From: Thermoplasmatales archaeon ex4484_6
GTDB taxonomy: Archaea; Thermoplasmatota; Penumbrarchaeia; Penumbrarchaeales; Penumbrarchaeaceae
Reading direction: 5' to 3'
Assembly: GCA_002254385.1 (NCBI GenBank)
Contig: NJDO01000011.1
Coordinates: 1-23,753 of the forward strand
DNA length: 23,753 bases
Below, in pieces: positions 13,207 to 20,687 of this stretch. The notes under the pieces were generated by a model, which saw only the letters and a list, made by a program, of their open reading frames with translations, had not been told where the DNA came from and did not search any database. Both the position numbers and the translations under genes were made by a program. Each line of letters starts with the position of its first letter. Positions within the stretch are counted from its first letter, which is position 1.

Positions 13207-14829
13207 ATGGAACTTGACACGGCCCTCGAGAAGAACCCTCATCTGCGGGAATACCTTGAAAGGATATCAAGGGAGGGTGCTGCTCCCTCCTTCGTCCCCA
13301 GCCTCAGCGAGGATATGGCCTATCTGAAGAGGGTGAACATCATCTATCCCGTCGGCGACCCCATATTCATACACATATTGAGCACCGACGAGGGAGGGCG
13401 GGAGTACCGTGTCGTGGAGCCATCGCTGAACAAGGAGGAGTACTCCAGACTGGACAGGATCAAGGAGCGTATCCTGGAACTCGCTCCCACCCACACTCCC
13501 GATGAGGAAGCTCCCGAGGAGATGGAGAAGAGGATCGGGGAACTGTTCGAGAGTGTAACATACACGAAGGAAAGCAGGCAATCGTTCCTGGACCGCATAA
13601 GGGGAAAGGGAATACCAGTTGGTTCCGCAGAGAGGGGCAGGATGCTCTACATGCTCAGGAGGGACCTGGTCCGGGGCGGCCTCATAGAGCCCCTGCTAAG
13701 GGACCCTTACCTCGAGGATATCCACGCCGTGGGATTGAAGAATATATCCGTGGTGCACAAGGTCTTCGGGATGCTGAAGACCAATCTCAAATTCCCGTCC
13801 GAAAAGGAGCTCGACCTTTTCATAAGGTCCACCTCCGAGAGAATGGGTCGTCCGGTTACGGATGCCAGACCCATAGTGGACGGGGCCCTGCCCGACGGCT
13901 CCAGGATGAACATAATATACTCCGAGGACGTGTCAAAAGGAGGACCGTCGTTCACCATAAGAAAGTTCTTCGAGAAGCCCCCCACCATGCCCCAGCTTGT
14001 GAAGTGGGGCACATTCTCCACAAAGATGGCCGCCTACCTCTGGCTCTGCCTCGAATACGGAATGTCCGGGTTCGTCTCCGGAGAGACGGCCTCGGGCAAG
14101 ACGACGACACTGAACGCCATGCTATCGTTCATCAACTTCAGGAAGAAGATCTACTCCGCTGAGGATACACCGGAGGTCGTTGTCCCGCACGAGGTGTGGC
14201 AGAGGCTCATCACGAGGGAGACGGTTTTCGACGAGGCCAAGGTGGAGCTCTTCGACCTTGTAAAGACGGCGCTGCGGTCCAGACCGGATTACATAATCGT
14301 GGGGGAGGTCAGGGGGAAGGAGGGTTCCGCAGCCTTTCAGGCGATGCAGACGGGGCATGCCGTTCTCTCAACCTTCCACGCATCCTCCATCGCGAAGATG
14401 ATACAGAGGTTCACGGGGGAGCCCATCAACGTTCCCATCAGGTTCATAGACAACATGAACCTTGCCCTGTTCCAGGAGATAATATACGACGAGGGCAGGA
14501 TACTGAGAAGATGCTCCGCAATCGAGGAGATAATCAAGTATTCCAAGGAAAAGGGCGGGGTGCTGACCAGGACCATATTCGAATGGGACCCGGTCCGGGA
14601 CAGACATTACTTCACGGGGATGTACAATTCCTACATCCTGGAACACAAGATAGCTCCGAAGATGGGGCTCGAGTTCTCCAAGGACATATACATCGAGCTC
14701 GACCGGAGGGAGAGGGTGATAAGGTCCATGGTAGAGAGAGGCATACTGGGGTACGATGAGGTGAACACCATTTTCAGAAAGTATTCGGAAGGGGGATGGG
14801 AGGCCATCCCCAAGGAACTAAGGGGTTGA
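13207..14829 (+). CDS. arlI: Archaellum motor ATPase ArlI
   Basis: 540 residues, a GspE/VirB11-type secretion ATPase that powers both archaellum assembly and rotation as a hexamer under the membrane. Visible motifs are Walker A GETASGKTT (about 292-300), acidic ETVFDEAKVELFDLVKTALR, Walker B IIVGEVRGKEG (about 361-371) and the His box TGHAVLSTFHAS (about 382-393). The N-terminal domain, which contains NPHLREYLERI and YPVGDPIFI, is typical of ArlI, which binds ArlH and ArlX there. Length matches the family. It starts 12 nt after arlH, with GGTGTGATG just upstream as ribosome site, and arlJ follows 7 nt after its stop. Confidence 0.95.
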   Translation: MELDTALEKNPHLREYLERISREGAAPSFVPSLSEDMAYLKRVNIIYPVGDPIFIHILSTDEGGREYRVVEPSLNKEEYSRLDRIKERILELAPTHTPDEEAPEEMEKRIGELFESVTYTKESRQSFLDRIRGKGIPVGSAERGRMLYMLRRDLVRGGLIEPLLRDPYLEDIHAVGLKNISVVHKVFGMLKTNLKFPSEKELDLFIRSTSERMGRPVTDARPIVDGALPDGSRMNIIYSEDVSKGGPSFTIRKFFEKPPTMPQLVKWGTFSTKMAAYLWLCLEYGMSGFVSGETASGKTTTLNAMLSFINFRKKIYSAEDTPEVVVPHEVWQRLITRETVFDEAKVELFDLVKTALRSRPDYIIVGEVRGKEGSAAFQAMQTGHAVLSTFHASSIAKMIQRFTGEPINVPIRFIDNMNLALFQEIIYDEGRILRRCSAIEEIIKYSKEKGGVLTRTIFEWDPVRDRHYFTGMYNSYILEHKIAPKMGLEFSKDIYIELDRRERVIRSMVERGILGYDEVNTIFRKYSEGGWEAIPKELRG

Positions 14830-14836
14830 TGAACGG

Positions 14837-16516
14837 ATGAGGGCGTTCACCCTTGCATACAGGGACCTCGGAACGGACCCGAAGGTCTGGATGCTCACAA
14901 GGGTCATACCCGTGGGTATGGCGGCGGTCCTCATTGCCGCGATCCTCATCATCATGTTTCCGTCAATATTCCTTTCGGGCAGCGGTTTTACCCTTCTGCT
15001 GCTCCTCATACTGTTCCTTTCGCTTTCCGCACTTCTGTGGCCCTTCGTACAGAGAGAGAGGAAGAAGCAGGAGCTTGACGATGAGCTCCACCTGTTCATA
15101 ATCAGGATAGCGGTGCTTTCCCTATCCTCCTCCACGAGATCCTCCATCTTCGAGATAGCTACCAAGGAGAGGTCCACCAAACACGTAATCAGGGAGCTGG
15201 ATAAGGTAAGGTCGCTTGCAAAGAAGTGGAACATCTCGCTGCCCCGGTCCCTCAGGATAGTGGCAAAACAGACCCCTTCGGCCAAATTCGGGGATTTCCT
15301 CGAGAGAATGGCATACGCCATAGAATCGGACGAGGATCCCAAGGTGTTCTTCCAGAACGAGCAGGAGGCTGCCGTGGAAGAGTTCAGATCCAGGTACACC
15401 ACGACACTTGACAGACTGGAGGTGGTGAGGGAGGTCTACATCTCCATGGTCACGGTCACCATGTTCCTCAACGTGATGCTGGTCGTGCTCTCGATACTTG
15501 TAGGTATCAACCACTACCTGATGAGCTTCCTCATAGTATTCATCTTCATAGTCGTCGAGATGGTTCTCTGGCTGGTGATCACAAATGTGCTTCCCAACGA
15601 GAGCATATGGTATGATCCGAAACCCCTTCCCCTGGATTCTCCCTTTCACAGGAGGATGAGGTTCTCGCTCGTTCTGGGCCTGGTCCTTTCACTCTTCCTT
15701 GCCCTCACTCTTCCCTTTCTCATCACCGGATGGGACATGATAATCCTCTATCTATCCGTCGTTTCCACACCGCTTTTGATCCCCGGATACGTCGTGATGA
15801 GGGAGGAGGGCATCATCATCAGACGTGACGAGGCTTTCGGTGCCTTCATCAGGACCATAGGGTCCACCTCCGAATCCAAGGGTGGAGCTCCGAGCCAGGG
15901 GTTGAAGAGGATCAGATGGCACGATTTCGGGGCCCTCACGGAACAGGTCAGAAACCTGTACGACAGATTGAATCTCAGGATCGACTCGGAGAAGGCATGG
16001 GATCTGTTCGGCAGGGAGACCAGGTCCGAGCTGATATCGCAGTTCCTCAACACCTACCACGAGGGGATCTCCGCCGGGGGAAGCCCCAAGGAGGTGTCCA
16101 GCCTCATCTCGGGACATTTCACGACGCTTTCGTCACTAAGGAATAGAAGGTATCTCATGGCGGACAACTTCGCCGCGATACTCTACGGTCTCACGGTTTT
16201 CATTTCCGGTGGGATGTTCATGATATACCGGGTGGTCCTCGAGATACTTTCGAGACTGGGGAGCCTCCAGACGACCACCGAGGAGGTGGAGAGCTTCCAG
16301 CCCCTGGTGCTCCTGAAGGACGTATCGGGGCTTGAAGTGGTGATGCTTGCGGCCATAGTCGCGGTCATTCTGCTGCATGTTGGATTCTCATCGGACGCGA
16401 TAAGGAGGTTCAAGGGAGGTCATCCATTGACCATAATGGTCCACTTCCCCCTGCTTCTGTGGACAGCTTCCGTTTCCGGGTACCTGGCACAATGGGGAGT
16501 CGAGAGGATCCTTTGA
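14837..16516 (+). CDS. arlJ: Archaellum platform membrane protein ArlJ
   Basis: 559 residues, the polytopic membrane protein on which ArlI acts and from which the filament grows. There are two hydrophobic helices near the N-terminus (VGMAAVLIAAILIIMF, then FTLLLLLILFLSLSALLW), a cytosolic basic T2SF-type domain with FLERMAYAIESDEDP, further paired membrane helices around residues 200-250 and 275-320, a second cytosolic domain (SAGGSPKEVSSLISGHF) and three C-terminal helices. Order and length are those of archaeal ArlJ. Its start follows GTTGATGAACGG closely after arlI. It is the last recognisable gene of the run; no terminator with a clear hairpin follows immediately. Confidence 0.93.
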   Translation: MRAFTLAYRDLGTDPKVWMLTRVIPVGMAAVLIAAILIIMFPSIFLSGSGFTLLLLLILFLSLSALLWPFVQRERKKQELDDELHLFIIRIAVLSLSSSTRSSIFEIATKERSTKHVIRELDKVRSLAKKWNISLPRSLRIVAKQTPSAKFGDFLERMAYAIESDEDPKVFFQNEQEAAVEEFRSRYTTTLDRLEVVREVYISMVTVTMFLNVMLVVLSILVGINHYLMSFLIVFIFIVVEMVLWLVITNVLPNESIWYDPKPLPLDSPFHRRMRFSLVLGLVLSLFLALTLPFLITGWDMIILYLSVVSTPLLIPGYVVMREEGIIIRRDEAFGAFIRTIGSTSESKGGAPSQGLKRIRWHDFGALTEQVRNLYDRLNLRIDSEKAWDLFGRETRSELISQFLNTYHEGISAGGSPKEVSSLISGHFTTLSSLRNRRYLMADNFAAILYGLTVFISGGMFMIYRVVLEILSRLGSLQTTTEEVESFQPLVLLKDVSGLEVVMLAAIVAVILLHVGFSSDAIRRFKGGHPLTIMVHFPLLLWTASVSGYLAQWGVERIL

Positions 16517-16617
16517 ACAGGTTCACGGGAGGAACCTTCGACCCGAAAAAACAGGGTCCGATCGAGATAGTTTTCATGGGCGGAAAATGTAATTCTGTTC
16601 TGCTCATGTACTAGAAA

Positions 16618-16627
16618 CCTTAAATAA
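16618..16627 (+). promoter_or_regulatory. TATA-like element in the post-arlJ intergenic region
   Basis: CCTTAAATAA preceded by GAAA fits an archaeal BRE/TATA pair. Its centre is about 35 nt before ATG 16658, so a transcript would start near 16650 and run through the hairpin at 16667-16685. Confidence 0.4.
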
Positions 16628-16657
16628 GTCCCGGACGAATTGTAATTTGCAGAGAAA

Positions 16658-16786
16658 ATGGCACATGCTCCCGGGCAACGGGAGCTCAACATGATTGATG
16701 TGTCGCATGTTACCGTTAGGTATGTACTGAAGCTCCGGGATCGAACACAGGGACCTTGGACCCCTCAAGGACCCCGATCACTGTAA
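16658..16786 (+). CDS. Possible small ORF of 42 residues, or gene fragment
   Basis: A 42-codon frame begins MAHAPGQRELNMIDVSHVTV and ends near GPRSL. The segment MIDVSHVTVRYVLKLRDRT resembles the first strand of polysaccharide-type ABC transporter ATPases, which start with MIxVxNVSxxY, but no Walker A follows. It could be a truncated remnant, a genuine small protein or a chance frame over a structured RNA. A TATA-like element lies about 35 nt upstream, and no good ribosome site is present. Confidence 0.25.
   Translation: MAHAPGQRELNMIDVSHVTVRYVLKLRDRTQGPWTPQGPRSL
16667..16685. other. Strong hairpin: 7-bp perfect stem, 5-base loop
   Basis: GCTCCCG-GGCAA-CGGGAGC. It can extend after a small bulge by pairing ATG (16659-16661 area or CATG at 16664) with the CATG around 16691. 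It is not followed by a T-run, so it does not look like a terminator. It could be part of a small RNA or a leader structure. Confidence 0.45.
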
Positions 16787-16844
16787 ATTATATTTGTAGT
16801 ATTTTTTATGATTATAGTGGTATTTTGTTTAATTATTGCACTAT

Positions 16845-16858
16845 CAACTTTATATACC
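16845..16858 (+). promoter_or_regulatory. Promoter (TATA box) of the TSP3-repeat protein gene
   Basis: CAACTTTATATACC contains a near-consensus archaeal TATA box inside an AT-rich tract. Transcription would begin near 16878, leaving a leader of about 26 nt that contains the ribosome site AAGGAGGTG (16889-16897). Confidence 0.65.
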
Positions 16859-16903
16859 TCTCCCGTGAAATGCATACCCACAACCGATAAGGAGGTGCAG
16901 GAA

Positions 16904-17668
16904 ATGAAAACGCTTTCGACCATACTCGCTATCACCCTCGGACTCGCTGCATTTGCGGGGCTGGGGATGGCACTTAACCCCCTCCAGGGGGATGATTGGG
17001 CCCTTGACCCGGACATGGACGGGTTGAACAACAGGGACGAGTTCCTTGCCGGTTCGGATCCCAACAACTGGGATACGGACGGGGACGGACTCCCCGACGG
17101 ATGGGAGGTGGACAATTCTCTTGATCCCACCGATCCGCTCGATGCGGAGGATGACAATGACTACTTCGGAGGAGAGGAATACGCCTCATACTCGCAGGTG
17201 GAGCCCCCCTACGACAACTACGATGAATTCTACAGACTTGCATACGTGGATACGGAAACGGGAAGGAACGTATACATTCCAACCGATCCCAACAATCCGG
17301 ATACGGATGGAGACGGCATACTCGACCCCGACGATGCGAACCCGTGGGTCTTCGGAGAACCTCCGATAGATCCTTCGGACATCGGGAATCCGACTCCCCC
17401 GAAGCCAAACCCCGGTCCACCCATCCCTCCGGATGCCAAGGACACCGACAGGGACGGTCTGCCGGACCTTCTGGAATTCACACTCGGAACGGACCCCTAC
17501 AATCCCGACACCGATGGAGACGGACTCCTTGACCCGGCCGAGCTGAGGCTGAATCTCGATCCCAACGACTGGGATACGGACAATGACCTTCTCATCGACG
17601 GCGTGGAGGAGGGTCAGGGAGGGTCAACGGACGGACACCTGACCGATACGGACAATGACGGACTCTGA
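16904..17668 (+). CDS. Secreted calcium-binding protein with thrombospondin type 3 repeats
   Basis: 254 residues. The signal peptide MKTLSTILAITLGLAAFAG ends near GMALNP. The mature protein is a string of acidic calcium-binding loops of TSP3/EF-hand-like form: DPDMDGLNN, DTDGDGLPDGWE, DTDGDGILDPDD, DTDRDGLPDLLEF, DTDGDGLLDPAEL, DTDNDLLIDG and a final DTDNDGL, with a proline-rich linker (PTPPKPNPGPPIPP) in the middle. The start at ATG 16904 is set by AAGGAGGTG with 6 nt spacing; an upstream in-frame ATG at 16808 precedes the TATA box and is not used. It is monocistronic, with a strong promoter, perfect ribosome site and strong terminator, so it is probably abundant. It stops within the seventh repeat and has no membrane anchor, so a tail may be lost. 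Its place next to the archaellum suggests a surface role, which is inference. Confidence 0.85.
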   Translation: MKTLSTILAITLGLAAFAGLGMALNPLQGDDWALDPDMDGLNNRDEFLAGSDPNNWDTDGDGLPDGWEVDNSLDPTDPLDAEDDNDYFGGEEYASYSQVEPPYDNYDEFYRLAYVDTETGRNVYIPTDPNNPDTDGDGILDPDDANPWVFGEPPIDPSDIGNPTPPKPNPGPPIPPDAKDTDRDGLPDLLEFTLGTDPYNPDTDGDGLLDPAELRLNLDPNDWDTDNDLLIDGVEEGQGGSTDGHLTDTDNDGL

Positions 17669-17685
17669 TCGTTTGTTAGAATACC

Positions 17686-17705
17686 GCTCCGGACAGGTCC
17701 GGAGC
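17686..17705. other. First of two tandem hairpins downstream of the TSP3 gene
   Basis: GCTCCGGAC and GTCCGGAGC form a perfect inverted repeat separated by AG. As RNA it gives about 8 bp with a 4-base loop. It sits 18 nt after the stop codon, just before the terminator hairpin. Confidence 0.55.
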
Positions 17706-17710
17706 CCCAT

Positions 17711-17750
17711 GCCCTCATACCATCGTGTATGAGGGCTTATTCCTTTTTTT
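17711..17750 (+). terminator. Hairpin plus T-run terminator
   Basis: GCCCTCATAC, loop CATCGT, GTATGAGGGC: a perfect 10-bp stem, followed by TTATTCCTTTTTTT. It resembles a bacterial intrinsic terminator. It ends at the stop codon of the convergent metallophosphoesterase gene. The T-run serves the plus strand. On the minus strand the hairpin is not followed by T, so it may only stall that transcript. Confidence 0.75.
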
Positions 17751-18871
17751 CAATCTTTTCTGACAAGGTCCATCAACACCAGTTCGGAATATGTTCCCAC
17801 CCTCATCGGAGGACCCCAGGTACCCGTTCCCTGACACACGTAAAGATGGGACCCGTTCATCTCGTGAAGGCCCCTGTCACCTTCCGCGAAGATTGCCCTG
17901 GTTACAAGATTGAAGGGCCATATCTGCCCGGCATGAGTATGACCCGAGAGCATGAGGTTCACCCCCTTTCCCGCAACCTCGGAGAAGAACAGGGGTTGAT
18001 GGGAAACGAGAATTCTGCCATTTCCCCCGGGGGAGCTTTCCACCAGTTCATGGAGCTTCTCCCGGTATCTCCCGATATCTCCGAAAGAGGTCGGGTCGCC
18101 TATCCCGATGAGTACGAGACCGGTTCTCTCATCACGGACCCATCGGTTCTCGAGAAGGGTCATCCCCATGGACGACATCCATTCCAGTGATTCCCGGTAC
18201 CCATTGTAGAACTCGTGATTGCCGGAAACCGCCAGGACCGGAGCCGTGGAACAGAGCTCCCTAACGAAGGGCTCGAACCTTTCCAGATTCCGCGGATGGG
18301 TATCCAGAAGGTCGCCTGCGATGATTATCAGGTCCGGCCGGTATTCCTTCAGGGAGCCTGCTACAGCATCCAGCCTTCTCTTTCCGACAAGCAGCCCCAG
18401 ATGAAGGTCGGAGATCAATGCGAGCCTCACCCTTTCCTTCTCCCCTTCCGGGAAGGGGATGGTTATGCGGGTCCTTCTGAGAAATCTTGCATTCAGGAGA
18501 CCGTAGAGCATCACCGCCGAGATGAGAACGGGTACCAGGACCCTTACGGTCCCGGCTCCCGCGAAGGAATGAAATGACATTCCCCAAACGATGAGGAACA
18601 GTATCAGGAGAAGAATAGCCGCCGAGACGAGAAACAGGTAGAAGAAAAGGGCCAGTCCCAGGGAGGAGATCAGATAGATAGGATACATGCATCTTCCGTG
18701 CATGATATGTGTGACGACCTGGGTGAGAATCAGGAACAGGGCGAAGAGAACGGAACCCAGGATGTACCTCCAGTCTATGGTGGAATCAACCGTATAGACT
18801 ATCGAGAGCACCAGACCGATCAGAGCGAAGAATGTCATAATGAAGATGCTGACGACCGCAAGGAACAGCAT
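17750..18871 (-). CDS. Membrane-anchored metallophosphoesterase (YkuE-like)
   Basis: About 373 residues. Residues 1-130 hold four or five membrane helices (starts LFLAVVSIFIMTFFALIGLV; later YLISSLGLALFFYLFLVSA). From about 148 on is a calcineurin-like phosphoesterase with all metal-site motifs: DLHLG (Asp155, His157), GDLLD (Asp187), GNHEF (217-221), SHQP (His291) and GHTHAGQ (310-316). Relatives act on phospholipid or lipid-linked pyrophosphate substrates at the membrane; the substrate here is unknown. An in-frame start could lie as far up as 19012, inside the upstream gene. I chose ATG 18871 because it opens the first membrane helix, although GGAGGT there is only one base from the ATG, unusually close. 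The gene follows the GT39 gene by about 37 nt and is probably co-transcribed with it. Confidence 0.85.
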   Translation of the reverse strand: MLFLAVVSIFIMTFFALIGLVLSIVYTVDSTIDWRYILGSVLFALFLILTQVVTHIMHGRCMYPIYLISSLGLALFFYLFLVSAAILLLILFLIVWGMSFHSFAGAGTVRVLVPVLISAVMLYGLLNARFLRRTRITIPFPEGEKERVRLALISDLHLGLLVGKRRLDAVAGSLKEYRPDLIIIAGDLLDTHPRNLERFEPFVRELCSTAPVLAVSGNHEFYNGYRESLEWMSSMGMTLLENRWVRDERTGLVLIGIGDPTSFGDIGRYREKLHELVESSPGGNGRILVSHQPLFFSEVAGKGVNLMLSGHTHAGQIWPFNLVTRAIFAEGDRGLHEMNGSHLYVCQGTGTWGPPMRVGTYSELVLMDLVRKD

Positions 18872-18908
18872 TACCTCCTTCCATCCCCTCTCGGGGCCGC
18901 TGCCGTTC

Positions 18909-20531
18909 CTATCTCCCGTCTTCCCACCTCCCTTCAACCCTGTAGAGCCACACAAGATCGTAGGAGCCGTGTGAGAAGGAATATATCTCGGTGCAGTCGG
19001 AGGACCGTGCAAAGGATGTCATTTTTGATTCAAGGTCCCTGTTGGTGTCCGCCCTGTATATCAGGATGAAGGATACATTATCGATCCGTGCCCCCTCCAT
19101 ATCGTGGACGGGACCCGTAACATTGTCCCAGTAATAGGAACCCAGCTTCTCCCATCGAAGTGAAACCTTGCCCTCCAGCCCCTGCTCCTCCATCCAGGAG
19201 AAGGTCTCCCGGAATCCCTGACCGTCAAGGTCCATCATCCCCGAATCGCTTCCGAGGAAATAGGTAACCTCACGGAAATACGGGCTGGCATGGGAGAGTG
19301 ATGGTATCATGAGTATTATGGAGACGAACATCACCGCCTCCCCCCTCCTTTTTCCCGAGGGAATCGCTCGGTGAACCCCCCAGGCGGATAGCAGTATGAG
19401 GGGGAGGATGATCCACTGGACGTATCTGACACCCTTGAAAGGGAGCAGGGTCATGATGATGAAGCCGATCACCACCCATGCAAGGACCATCCAGATGAGG
19501 GGGTCTCCTTTCATGCGCTTCCCGGCCCTTTCCCGGAAGCTCCCCTCCCCCCGCCACGGGAGCTTCGAAAGAAGGTATGCGGATGTTCCGAATCCCGTGA
19601 AGGTGATGAACGGGGACACCCTTCCCATGAACGTTACAGGATAGAACCAGGGAGGGGGATACGTGTAGGTTCTCCCCAGAAAGTAGGTGGCATGCCCCGT
19701 GGCACCCTCCCACAACCAGTGCGCCGCCCCGACAGCCAGCCAGTATGGATTGAGAAGAAACCAGGAACATAGAAAGAAGGTCGCCATCATTACGAGGAGG
19801 AAAGCACGTCCGTTCCTGGCAAGCCATTCCTTCCTGGTAAGGAATATGACCGGGAAGAACGAGACAGCGGCAAAGAGGAAGGTGTATTTGGATGAGAGTG
19901 CCAGACCTGCAAGGATGGCGGCGGTCATACCGTATCCGTCAAGCCTTAAAGGTGAATATCTTCCCGGTTCCGGGCGAGCTTCACCCTCCCGGGATTCCAG
20001 GGAAACGGAGAGAAACAGAAGCGATGCAAGGGTGAGGAAGTTGACGAGGGTGTCCTCCTTTGCCACCAGCGAGTACCCTATCAGCATGGGGGACAGGGCG
20101 CCGACAGCGGCGGCCGCCTGTCCCACCCAGGGGTCCTTGCCCATCCTGGCTGCCACAAGGAAGAGAAGGATCGGGACCAGGGATCCGATGATGACGTTGG
20201 GAAGCTTGATGGTCCAATCATCATCTCCCAGGAGGGAGGTGGAGAGCAGGATCATGTACTTCTCGAGAGGGGGGTGCTCCAGATCAACCCAGAACCTTCC
20301 GTCCCTGAATTCGGAAACGGCCATGAACTTCTCCGCCTCATCCGTACCCAGGCCGGAATCGGGAAGGGCGGAAAAACGGATGTATGCTCCCGCCAGAACG
20401 ATAATGACAAGGAGCAGTATGTGGGTCCTCCCAGCATCGAAGAGGGGAGAGAGGACCCCGTTTGCCGCAGGGGGCTTCCTTCGAACCTCCGATGTCTTTC
20501 TCCGGAGATCGCCTAGAACGGGACCCGCCAT
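18909..20531 (-). CDS. GT39-type membrane glycosyltransferase (protein mannosyltransferase/ArnT-like)
   Basis: 540 residues with about ten or more membrane helices. After the first helix (ILLLVIIVLAGAYIRFSAL) come the acidic GTDEAEKF loop (Asp64-Glu65) and EHPPLEKYM (85-93). Both are diagnostic of the GT39/PMT and ArnT-like glycosyltransferases, which take a sugar from a polyprenyl-phosphate donor on the outer face of the membrane and pass it to protein or lipid. The C-terminal part is an exterior soluble domain. A dolichol-kinase-like gene elsewhere in the window could feed the same polyprenyl-phosphate pool, which is inference. The ATG at 20531 lies 26 nt after a TATA box, so the message is probably leaderless; the metallophosphoesterase follows. 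Confidence 0.85.
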   Translation of the reverse strand: MAGPVLGDLRRKTSEVRRKPPAANGVLSPLFDAGRTHILLLVIIVLAGAYIRFSALPDSGLGTDEAEKFMAVSEFRDGRFWVDLEHPPLEKYMILLSTSLLGDDDWTIKLPNVIIGSLVPILLFLVAARMGKDPWVGQAAAAVGALSPMLIGYSLVAKEDTLVNFLTLASLLFLSVSLESREGEARPEPGRYSPLRLDGYGMTAAILAGLALSSKYTFLFAAVSFFPVIFLTRKEWLARNGRAFLLVMMATFFLCSWFLLNPYWLAVGAAHWLWEGATGHATYFLGRTYTYPPPWFYPVTFMGRVSPFITFTGFGTSAYLLSKLPWRGEGSFRERAGKRMKGDPLIWMVLAWVVIGFIIMTLLPFKGVRYVQWIILPLILLSAWGVHRAIPSGKRRGEAVMFVSIILMIPSLSHASPYFREVTYFLGSDSGMMDLDGQGFRETFSWMEEQGLEGKVSLRWEKLGSYYWDNVTGPVHDMEGARIDNVSFILIYRADTNRDLESKMTSFARSSDCTEIYSFSHGSYDLVWLYRVEGRWEDGR

Positions 20532-20550
20532 GGATGACGGATGGGTTAAC

Positions 20551-20562
20551 CCGATAAAAGGG
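20551..20562 (-). promoter_or_regulatory. TATA box of the GT39 operon
   Basis: The minus strand reads CCCTTTTATCGG. The TTTTATC core is centred about 26 nt before ATG 20531, matching leaderless transcription. Confidence 0.5.
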
Positions 20563-20687
20563 ATTCGTTGGAAAGGTGAACAGCAGGGATACCATGGGAC
20601 CTCTGCACGATGTCCCGGGGATCCTGCCCAGTGAACATCTCGATCCGGGACCGCATTAGGATCCGCAGCGGGGAGGGGGAATATGGA

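Larger units (their letters stand above)
16517..16903. other. Intergenic region between arlJ and the TSP3 protein gene
   Basis: About 387 bases. The left part holds a TTG-started frame of 33 codons overlapping the arlJ stop (TTGA, 16513-16516, ending 16614) with no recognisable content. The middle holds a TATA-like element, a hairpin and the 42-codon frame. The right part is strongly AT-rich and carries the promoter of the TSP3 gene. A weak tRNA-like look on the minus strand (TTCGATCC) did not hold up. Confidence 0.5.

Noticed and set aside
16720..16790. tRNA or tRNA remnant on the minus strand (TTCGATCC loop and a CCTTG/CAAGG stem with 7-base loop)
   Set aside because: The anticodon-like loop lacks U33, the T-stem has a mismatch and no acceptor stem pairs; more likely coincidence.
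19687..20634. 315-codon plus-strand frame
   Set aside because: Antisense shadow of the GT39 gene.
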